In this document: piece after piece, positions 7,171 to 12,548 of the stretch
Layout of the letters: each line of letters starts with the position of its first letter
Numbering within the stretch: position 1 is the stretch's first letter
Origin: Bacteroidota bacterium
Lineage (GTDB): Bacteria; Bacteroidota; Rhodothermia; Rhodothermales; JAAAOL01
Direction of reading: 5' to 3'
Length of the DNA: 14,603 nucleotides
Assembly (NCBI GenBank): GCA_009908885.1
Contig: JAAAOL010000167.1
Span: 1-14,603 of the forward strand
Made by a program: the position numbers and the translations under genes
The notes under the pieces: model-generated
Told to the model about the DNA's origin: nothing
Databases searched by the model: none
The model's input: only the letters and a program-made list of their open reading frames with translations

Positions 7171-7256
7171 CCTCACCGGTAGCGGCTGAGCGGGTCGTCA
7201 TCCTCGTCGTCGAAGTCGCCCAGCGACGACAGCATCGAGCCCATGATGTCGCTGTA
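7160..7256 (-). repeat. Second copy (97 bp) of the AAA+ ATPase gene 3' end
   Basis: This aligns with 7987-8098 with one substitution (G to A) and one 15-bp in-frame deletion. The deletion removes one of two tandem 15-bp units that encode DFDDE in the native gene. The copy encodes YSDIMGSMLSSLGDFDDEDDDPLSRYR followed by TGA. Homology ends at GCTGTA (7251-7256). It lies 32 bp beyond the HepT stop and has no start codon or upstream ATPase sequence. Confidence 0.95.
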
Positions 7257-7288
7257 GGAGGCGCCGACTGGAGTGGGGCCTCGTGTGG

Positions 7289-7624
7289 TTAGCGGAGTGC
7301 CTCCAACATTTCCCGCACGGCCGCTTCCAGCAGCGGCAGGTCGTGCTTGATGATGGCCCAGATCTGCTCCAGGTCGACGCCAAGGTAATTGTGCACGACG
7401 ACGTTTCGGAATCCAGCAATGCCGCGCCAGTCAATGTCTGAGTGCTGCTGCTTCAGCTCCTCGGGTAATCGCTGTGTAGATTCCGCGAGGGTCTGCAGGT
7501 TACGTAGGACCGCATCCTGCGTCTTCTCGTCGTTCAGAAAGTATGCTTCCTTGCCACCGGTATACGTCCGAATGCGTTTGAGGCAGTCCAGGATGTGTTG
7601 CAGGTAGAGACGTGCGTCGTTCAT
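7289..7624 (-). CDS. hepT: HepT-like HEPN ribonuclease toxin
   Basis: A 111-residue all-helical HEPN-domain protein (DUF86/HepT type). The catalytic motif RX4HXY is complete: Arg73, His78 and Tyr80 in FRNVVVHNY. KTQDAVLRNLQTLAEST (34-50) is the usual helix 2 of the family. In type VII toxin-antitoxin systems the HEPN protein is an RNase toxin, silenced when its partner nucleotidyltransferase AMPylates the tyrosine of this motif, which is present here. The ATG overlaps the end of the upstream nucleotidyltransferase by 4 bp (ATGA), so the pair is co-translated. Length is slightly short but within family range. Confidence 0.93.
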   Translation of the reverse strand: MNDARLYLQHILDCLKRIRTYTGGKEAYFLNDEKTQDAVLRNLQTLAESTQRLPEELKQQHSDIDWRGIAGFRNVVVHNYLGVDLEQIWAIIKHDLPLLEAAVREMLEALR

Positions 7625-7905
7625 ACAGGCTCTGCTTCCCGCAATACCTGTTCGCGTAGCGCCGGGTGAAGAGCCTGTTCCGTAACGACCTGGACGCGGC
7701 AGCCGAGGAGGTCCTCCAGGTCGGCAATCAGGCCCCCTGGGAAGAAAAACGAGCGCTTGGGGCCGGCCTCGATCAGCAGGTCTACATCGCTACTCTCCTC
7801 AGCATCGCCGCGCGCACGCGAACCAAAGACGCGGACGTTGCGCGCACCATGGTGGGTCGCGATGCGTCTGATCGCGTCGCGGTTTGTGGTGATGAGCGGG
7901 TCCAT
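7621..7905 (-). CDS. mntA: MntA-type minimal nucleotidyltransferase antitoxin
   Basis: A 94-residue minimal nucleotidyltransferase. The signature GSX10DXD is exact: Gly28-Ser29, then ten residues, Asp40-Val-Asp42 (GSRARGDAEESSDVD), followed by LLIEAGPKRSFFFPGGLIADLEDLLGCRVQVVTEQAL. In HEPN/MNT (type VII) systems this protein AMPylates the HEPN toxin. The start at 7905 (MDPLITTNRDAIRRIA) is the family-like N-terminus. The frame is open further upstream, but that extension passes into the antisense of the ATPase gene and would be spurious. It starts 94 bp beyond the ATPase stop, so both could be read from one transcript unless the hairpin at 7999-8017 terminates. Confidence 0.93.
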   Translation of the reverse strand: MDPLITTNRDAIRRIATHHGARNVRVFGSRARGDAEESSDVDLLIEAGPKRSFFFPGGLIADLEDLLGCRVQVVTEQALHPALREQVLREAEPV

Positions 7906-7986
7906 GGCATCAGTACTGTCTGGCTGTCTTAATGAACCCAGCGCCTGGACCTCATGATCCATGGTTCCGGCACTCGCCCATCCACC

Positions 7987-8098
7987 ATCGAAAATCGCCT
8001 CACCGGTAGCGGCTGAGCGGGTCGTCGTCCTCGTCGTCGAAGTCCTCGTCGTCGAAGTCGCCCAGCGACGACAGCATCGAGCCCATGATGTCGCTGTA
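7987..8098 (-). repeat. Native (first) copy of the duplicated ATPase gene 3' end
   Basis: This is the segment of the intact ATPase gene, from codon Y of SQYSDIM to 13 bp past the stop, that recurs at 7160-7256 and in part at 6093-6122. It contains two tandem 15-bp units (8028-8042 and 8043-8057) encoding DFDDE twice; the second copy has only one. Confidence 0.95.
7991..8017 (-). terminator. Hairpin overlapping the ATPase stop codon, followed by a short T-run
   Basis: On the minus strand CTCAGCCGCTACCGGTGAG folds with stems CTCA/TGAG and CCG/CGG, one bulged G and a CTAC loop. GCGATTTT follows. It includes the stop codon. The same element occurs in the other two copies (7164-7190 and 6092-6118), and it forms the centre of the 30 bp common to all three. 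The stem is short and the T-run has only four bases, so it may be a weak terminator or a structured recombination site. Confidence 0.45.
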
Positions 8099-9535
8099 CT
8101 GGCTGCCGTACTCCTGCAGGTAGTCCTTGCCGATGAGCGAGTTCTGGTGCAGCGCCTCCAGGATGAACTCCATCGTCGCGGCCAGCTCGGAGGGGGAGCC
8201 CGGGTTGCCGCACTCCTTGGCGACGGCACGCAACCCGTCCACGCGGTCCAGCGCCTTGGCGTAGTCCGTAAACGGCAGGTCGGGGCGCAGGTCGATGTGG
8301 TTGTTCTTGGCGAACCAGTTGAGCACGTCCGTATACGGCTTGCGGCCCTCCTTCTTGTCGGACGGGTCCGGGAAGTGGCGGACGAAGATGCTCTTGACGG
8401 CCCGCCCGATCAGCATGCGCGCCACGTTCTGCGCGCCCTCCTGCTCGCCCTCGTAGACCAGCTCGATCTTGCCCGTGATGGCGGGCTCGACGTGGTGCAG
8501 GTCGGCGATGCGGACGGTGGTTGCGTCCTCGTTGTTGAGCAGGGCGCGGCGCTCGGCGGCGGAGATCAGGTCCTCCAGCGCCGCCCGCGTCATGCGCGCC
8601 GAGACGCCCGACTTCTGGTCCACGTATTCGCTCTCGCGCGCCTCGAAGGCGATCTGCTCGACGATCTCGCGGAAGAAGTGCGGCACGTGCACGTCTACGG
8701 CCTCGGCCACGCCGTCGCGCTGCTGCCAGGCCTCCTGGTTCGTGATCTCGATGCCGACCTCGACGGTCTTCGGGTAGTGGGTGATGATCTGGCTGTCGAT
8801 GCGGTCTTTGAGCGGCGTAATCAGGTTGCCCCGGTTCGTGTAGTCCTCCGGGTTGGCCGTGAAGACCATCATCACGTCCAGCGGAAAGCGGATGTTGAAG
8901 CCGCGGATCTGGATGTCTTGCTCCTCCATGATGTTGAGCAGGCCCACCTGGATGCGCGGCTGCAGGTCCGGCAGCTCGTTGATGGCGAAGACGCCCCGGT
9001 TGGTGCGCGGGATGATGCCGAAGTGGATCACGTCCTCGTCGGCGTAGGTGAGGCGGTGGTGGGCGGCCTTGATCGGGTCGATGTCGCCGATGAGGTCGGC
9101 GATGGAGGTGTCGGGCGTGGCCAGCTTCTCGCCGTAGCGCTCGCTGCGATGCCGCCAGGTGATGGGCGTGGCGTCGCCGTGCTCGTCGATCAGCTCGCGG
9201 GCATACTTCGAGATGGGCGCGAACGGGTCGTCGTTCAGGTCGCTGCCCTCCACCACGGGCACGTATTCGTCCAGCAGGCTCGGCAGCATGCGGATGATGC
9301 GGCTCTTGGCCTGCCCGCGCAGCCCCAGCAGGATCATGTCGTGCCGGCCCAGAATGGCGTTCTGAATCTGCGGAATGACCGTCCGCTCGTACCCGATGAT
9401 GCCGGGAAAGATGGTGTCGCCCCGCTTCAGCTTGGCGATCAGGTTCTTGCGCAACTCGTCCTTGACGGGCAGCACCTGATAGCCGGATTTCTTGAGGGCC
9501 CCGAGGGTCGTAATATCGGTTCGCCGCGTACTCAT
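8000..9535 (-). CDS. MoxR/magnesium-chelatase-like AAA+ ATPase
   Basis: A 511-residue cytoplasmic AAA+ ATPase. Walker A is GLRGQAKS (71-78). The Walker B strand is VFAINE (182-187), with Asn186 where most relatives have Asp. Next come the long insert typical of MoxR/chelatase ATPases (LLNIMEEQDIQIRGFNIRFPLD), sensor 1 in FTANPEDY (Asn228), and the arginine finger in TPLKDRID (Arg245). Relatives with NELPD in place of DE are familiar in Bacteroidota, so the change is probably a family trait. Such ATPases usually act with a von Willebrand factor A protein in metal insertion or complex maturation. No VWA gene is visible here; the downstream position is taken by toxin-antitoxin modules. The C-terminus is a very acidic tail (GDFDDEDFDDEDDDPLSRYR), the part that is duplicated nearby. 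Confidence 0.86.
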   Translation of the reverse strand: MSTRRTDITTLGALKKSGYQVLPVKDELRKNLIAKLKRGDTIFPGIIGYERTVIPQIQNAILGRHDMILLGLRGQAKSRIIRMLPSLLDEYVPVVEGSDLNDDPFAPISKYARELIDEHGDATPITWRHRSERYGEKLATPDTSIADLIGDIDPIKAAHHRLTYADEDVIHFGIIPRTNRGVFAINELPDLQPRIQVGLLNIMEEQDIQIRGFNIRFPLDVMMVFTANPEDYTNRGNLITPLKDRIDSQIITHYPKTVEVGIEITNQEAWQQRDGVAEAVDVHVPHFFREIVEQIAFEARESEYVDQKSGVSARMTRAALEDLISAAERRALLNNEDATTVRIADLHHVEPAITGKIELVYEGEQEGAQNVARMLIGRAVKSIFVRHFPDPSDKKEGRKPYTDVLNWFAKNNHIDLRPDLPFTDYAKALDRVDGLRAVAKECGNPGSPSELAATMEFILEALHQNSLIGKDYLQEYGSQYSDIMGSMLSSLGDFDDEDFDDEDDDPLSRYR

Positions 9536-9828
9536 AACCCTACCACGAAGTCTAGAGAGAAAAGTCGAAGTGTAGCACGCGAGGGGGATAGGGCAGTTCC
9601 TTGCTCCGCCGGGGCAGCGTGCAACGAAGGTGGAATAGCGAGGAAGGGATGGTGAATCGTGGATAGTGAATAGCGGTAGGCAGTGGAGGCAGAGGCGTCA
9701 ATGGATTACAATTTCGTAGTCAATCCCCCGGGGATAAAGTGCTGCGCGTTTCGTACGTTAAATAATGATTTGGTCTGCCCTCACACTGTCCTGCTAGCTG
9801 ATTCGTCACAGTCAACACGAAGGGAATC
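9536..9828. promoter_or_regulatory. Divergent intergenic region between the ATPase and the interrupted lamin-tail gene
   Basis: These 293 bp lie between two diverging starts and so should hold both promoters. A relatively AT-rich patch (9755-9775, TTAAATAATGATTTGG) is the best core-promoter candidate, reading rightward. No clear match to the Bacteroidota -7/-33 pattern could be placed. A short heptamer tract is present at 9652-9679 and a small CCCCGGGG palindrome near 9727-9735. Confidence 0.45.
9652..9679. repeat. Short heptamer repeat, GTGAATA type, 4 imperfect units
   Basis: GTGAATC, GTGGATA, GTGAATA and GCGGTAG run in 7-bp phase upstream of the ATPase start. This tract is weaker than the others in the window. 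Confidence 0.6.
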
Positions 9829-9846
9829 ATGCGCCAATTGCTACTA
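9829..9846 (+). pseudogene. Displaced 5' end of the lamin-tail/T9SS gene (start codon and first six codons)
   Basis: ATG CGC CAA TTG CTA CTA encodes MRQLLL, preceded by a plausible ribosome-binding site (AAGGGA, 4 bp upstream). The insertion sequence begins immediately after. Joining 9846 to 11042 gives an uninterrupted start, MRQLLLLFVATLLLLVPTAVYAQ, a complete signal peptide. At present the frame runs into the element and stops after 13 codons (TGA at 9868-9870). Confidence 0.88.
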
Positions 9847-11039
9847 GACCTGTTGCGCGATAAGGGCTGAATTCCCGAGGGCACAAATGCCCCCTCCCCG
9901 TTCTTTGATTAGCTATTGACCTCCAATAGGTCGAGGCCCGCTTGTCGAGCCATCGTGCCGTAGACGCGCAGGTTGCTCAGCCCCGCTACCACGTTCATCG
10001 TCGCGTCGTAGTCCGCATCGCGGTTGCGGTAGATCAATGCCGCAATCCGATACTTCTTGCGACGACCGATGGCGTGCTCGACTTTGATCCGCTCCCGCGA
10101 ACGCACCCGACCGAGCATCTTCTGCTCCGCCGTCAGCGGATGTCCACGCCTGGCCCGCTCGACGATGCGGCTGGTCACCGGCAGCGACAACTTATCGATA
10201 CCGGTAAAGCCGCTGTCGGCATAGGCCACCACACGTAGGTCCTGAAATTGCTCCTGCATGGCTCTGCCCAGGGCGCCCTCCTTGACTTGCTCCTTGAAGA
10301 CCGAGAAGTCGTGCCGACGCCCACCACAGCAGGGGCTTTGGTCGAGAATCAGCCCGTTGGGCGTGGCCGTGACGATTTGTTTGAGCGTGTGCCGCTTCTT
10401 CTTGCCCGAGTAGTCGCTCTTGCGCTTTGCGGGATCCTGCGGTTTCTGCTTGGGTTGCTCGGTGCCGTCGATCAAGATGGTAAACTCCGGGAATTCGTGC
10501 AGGAAGTCCCGAAGATTGTTGATCCGTCGTCCGGTGCGTTCTTCCAGGCGCGCCTTGCGACGGTCCGTCTCGTGCCGAGCCAGATCAAAGACCTGCCTCA
10601 GGGCGCGCTCCGGCACAGGCAGTACGGCCTCAAAGACCGGGCGCATCTGCCGAATCGCGCGGGAGATGGTCGCCTTGTCCTCAACGTCGAAGAGCAGCGT
10701 CATGAACTCCTGCGTAAGATACATCCGGTAGTAGATCAGCAGCATCAACAGGCGCTCGGGCAGCGTCGTCGAGAAGTGAGCCCCGCCGCCAGGGCGACGC
10801 TGGCGTTCTTCTCCGGTTTTGACGACGCGGCTCTTGCGCTGGGCCTCTTGACGGGCATAGGCGGCCTCGAAGGCGGGCATCAGGCGTTCGAAGTCCGCGA
10901 GGTGCATGCCGGTGGCACTCAAGAACAGGGTGGGCTTCTTCTGGAGCTTAGCGTAGAGACCCATCGAAGGCAGCAGGGAGGTTGCAGAGTCAGTGTAGAG
11001 TCAGAAACAACGCATCTACTCGCTATCGCGCAACAGATT
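9847..11039 (-). mobile_element. Intact IS5-family insertion sequence, about 1193 bp
   Basis: Imperfect 16-bp terminal inverted repeats bound it: GACCTGTTGCGCGATA at 9847-9862 and the complement of AATCTGTTGCGCGATA at 11024-11039, with 14 of 16 positions matching and 13 in a row identical. A 2-bp target duplication TA flanks it (9845-9846 and 11040-11041). It carries one full-length DDE transposase gene. Beyond the transposase stop a GAGGGC/GCCCCCTC hairpin (9877-9896) may end its transcript. Removing the element plus one TA restores an open reading frame, which fixes the boundaries closely; a 3-bp duplication does not fit exactly. Confidence 0.9.
9909..10964 (-). CDS. IS5-family DDE transposase (DDE_Tnp_4 type)
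   Basis: A 351-residue transposase with all three catalytic acids in place: Asp166 (ILIDGTEQP), Asp250 (VAYADSGFTG) and Glu296 (KVEHAIGRRKK). An N-terminal helix-turn-helix region (LPERLLMLLIYYRMYLTQEFMTLLFDVEDKATISRAIRQM, 69-108) would bind the terminal repeats. Length and single-frame organisation match IS5-family members of the ISL2/IS1031-like groups. No frameshift or stop is seen, so the element may be active. It is read opposite to the gene it interrupts. The start at 10964 (MGLYAKLQKKPTLFLSATGM) is 75 bp inside the right end, leaving space for its promoter. Confidence 0.95.
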   Translation of the reverse strand: MGLYAKLQKKPTLFLSATGMHLADFERLMPAFEAAYARQEAQRKSRVVKTGEERQRRPGGGAHFSTTLPERLLMLLIYYRMYLTQEFMTLLFDVEDKATISRAIRQMRPVFEAVLPVPERALRQVFDLARHETDRRKARLEERTGRRINNLRDFLHEFPEFTILIDGTEQPKQKPQDPAKRKSDYSGKKKRHTLKQIVTATPNGLILDQSPCCGGRRHDFSVFKEQVKEGALGRAMQEQFQDLRVVAYADSGFTGIDKLSLPVTSRIVERARRGHPLTAEQKMLGRVRSRERIKVEHAIGRRKKYRIAALIYRNRDADYDATMNVVAGLSNLRVYGTMARQAGLDLLEVNS

Positions 11040-12235
11040 TACTCTTTGTCGCCACCCTGCTGCTTCTGGTCCCTACGGCTGTCTATGCCCAGGCCAATCT
11101 CAGCGGAGTCGTCATCAACGAAGTCCTGTACGACCCCAATGACAACTCCGGAGCCAACGATTTTGACACGGATGGGGATGGGTCAATCGAGGAGCCCGGG
11201 GACGAGTTTGTCGAGTTGTACAATACGAGCGGCAGCACCGTCGACATATCAGGGTGGTCACTGTGGGAAGACGGCAGTTCCGCGGCCTTCACGTTTCCGG
11301 GGGCGCCCGGCTCCAACACGACAACTATCGCTCCTGGGGGATATGTCGTGGTGGTGGAGGAATACACGCCCACCCCCATTCCGGCAGGGTTCTTCGAGTC
11401 GGGGTCGCTTTCGTTGGGCAACAGTGGGGAAAATGTCTATCTGTGCGACGCCAGCAATCAGTATGTAGAGGTATCGCTGGAAGGTGCTACGGACACCAAC
11501 GACTTACCCTGTGGTGGTGGGGCGACACAGGTTGGTTCTACCGAGGACTTCGGCACGGGAGAAGATGGTCTCTCCGTCCAGCGTTTCCCCGACGGCTCCA
11601 CGAACATCGTTTCTACTACTCCCACTCCCGTAAACTCGAACCTCCCCGTCGAACTCACCGCGTTCGAAGCGCTCGTAGATGGAGAGGCCGTGGAGTTGCG
11701 GTGGACAACGGCGAGCGAGACGAACAACGCCGGCTTCGAGGTGCAGCATCTGAGCGGGGGGGCGTCCGCTCGTCCCGCGAACCTCGACCTTCCGCACTGG
11801 GACGTGCTCACCTGGGTCGAGGGGCACGGCACGACGGCGGAGCCGCAGACGTACCGCGTTCGCACGGAGCCGCTGACGCCGGGCACGCACCGCTTTCGGC
11901 TCCGGCAGGTGGACTTCGACGGGACGTTCGCGTACTCGCCAGAAGTGGAAGTCGCCGTCGGCCTGCCCGTGACGCATCGCCTGACGGCGCCGTATCCGAA
12001 TCCGTTTACCTCGGAGGCCCGTTTCTCGCTGGCGGTAGCCACGGCGCAGCACGTCCGCCTCGCCGCGTACGACCTGCTGGGCCGGGAGGTCGCCCGACTG
12101 TTCGACGCCCGGCTCCCCGCCCACTCCAGCCGCGCCTTCCAGCTCGATGCCACCGACCTGCCGAGCGGGACCTACGTCCTCCGGGCCGTGGGCGAGACGT
12201 TTACGACGAGCCGCACGGTCACGCTCCTCCGGTGA
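10982..12235 (+). CDS. Lamin-tail domain protein with T9SS type A sorting domain, 5' end interrupted by the IS
   Basis: From codon 7 of the original gene (11042) onward the frame is intact to TGA at 12233-12235; the rebuilt protein would be 403 residues. After the signal peptide (cut near AVYAQ) comes a lamin-tail domain (LSGVVINEVLYDP ... GDEFVELYNTSGSTVDISGWSLWEDG ... IAPGGYVVVVEE). Next is the module LPVELTAFEALVDGEAVELRWTTASETNNAGFEVQ, common in T9SS cargo, then a C-terminal sorting domain (PYPNPFTSEARFSLAV ... VRLAAYDLLGREVARL ... LPSGTYVLR). The product would be secreted or surface-attached by the type IX system. The present frame has no ATG before 11042; the given start is a TTG inside the IS right end, so translation is uncertain. 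Confidence 0.85.
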   Translation: MQSQCRVRNNASTRYRATDLLFVATLLLLVPTAVYAQANLSGVVINEVLYDPNDNSGANDFDTDGDGSIEEPGDEFVELYNTSGSTVDISGWSLWEDGSSAAFTFPGAPGSNTTTIAPGGYVVVVEEYTPTPIPAGFFESGSLSLGNSGENVYLCDASNQYVEVSLEGATDTNDLPCGGGATQVGSTEDFGTGEDGLSVQRFPDGSTNIVSTTPTPVNSNLPVELTAFEALVDGEAVELRWTTASETNNAGFEVQHLSGGASARPANLDLPHWDVLTWVEGHGTTAEPQTYRVRTEPLTPGTHRFRLRQVDFDGTFAYSPEVEVAVGLPVTHRLTAPYPNPFTSEARFSLAVATAQHVRLAAYDLLGREVARLFDARLPAHSSRAFQLDATDLPSGTYVLRAVGETFTTSRTVTLLR

Positions 12236-12268
12236 GGGCGGGCGGATGGACCGCTCCCTGCGGTCGCT

Positions 12269-12303
12269 GGATAGAGGGTGGAGGATAGAAGATCGAGGAT
12301 TGC
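12269..12303. repeat. Tandem heptamer repeat, GGATAGA type, 5 units
   Basis: GGATAGA, GGGTGGA, GGATAGA, AGATCGA and GGATTGC follow in phase, 34 bp after the lamin-tail stop codon. Confidence 0.85.
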
Positions 12304-12368
12304 GGGTGGCTTTCCTCGCTGGCCGCTATGCTCCACCCAGCGATGACAGACCGCCGCCATGATGATTT

Positions 12369-12402
12369 CGCGGTCCTTTTCCGCCGCAGGCGAAAAGCCG
12401 CG
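12369..12402. terminator. Strong hairpin between convergent genes
   Basis: The arms CGCGG, CTTTT and CGCC pair with GGCG, AAAAG and CCGCG around a GCA loop. This gives 14 base pairs, with TC and C bulges on the 5' arm. It lies between two genes that point at each other and could end transcription from both sides. No U-run follows on either strand, so this is tentative. Confidence 0.4.
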
Positions 12403-12513
12403 ACGTGGGGTAGGGCATACCGCGGGGCGGGACCATTCGTCGCCGGAGTGTGCGGAGCGAGACAGCAGGTGGGAGTAGCGGACGGGTGTTGTTCTCCCGC
12501 CCCCCACGCTCCA

Positions 12514-12548
12514 TCTTCTATCCTCTATCCTCACCCTTTCTCCCACTC
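12514..12548. repeat. Tandem heptamer repeat, TCCTCTA type (inverted relative to 12269-12303)
   Basis: TCTTCTA, TCCTCTA, TCCTCAC, CCTTTCT and CCCACTC run in phase up to the stop codon of the gatZ-like gene. Read on the minus strand the family is GGATAGA-like, so the two tracts form a long imperfect inverted repeat about 210 bp apart. Confidence 0.8.

Larger units (their letters stand above)
12236..12546. other. 311-bp gap between convergent genes, repeats and hairpins only
   Basis: The lamin-tail gene (plus) and the gatZ-like gene (minus) converge here. The gap holds two heptamer tracts in opposite orientation (12269-12303 and 12514-12548) and a strong hairpin (12369-12402). The short open frames across it end in the repeats or in the antisense of neighbouring genes; none is credible. 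Confidence 0.7.

Noticed and set aside
6733..7182. Plus-strand 149-residue open frame
   Set aside because: It has no recognisable family, its last part is the translated heptamer tract (NPKSKIANRKSPHR) plus the antisense of the ATPase-end copy, and it starts at a weak codon.
7906..8229. N-terminal extension of the MNT gene to a 202-residue protein
   Set aside because: The extension is an out-of-frame reading of the ATPase gene end (Arg/Thr/Ser-rich). The family N-terminus begins at 7905.
10248..11468. Plus-strand 406-residue open frame running from the IS into the lamin-tail gene
   Set aside because: It is the antisense of the transposase followed by a wrong frame of the lamin-tail gene; no motif supports it.
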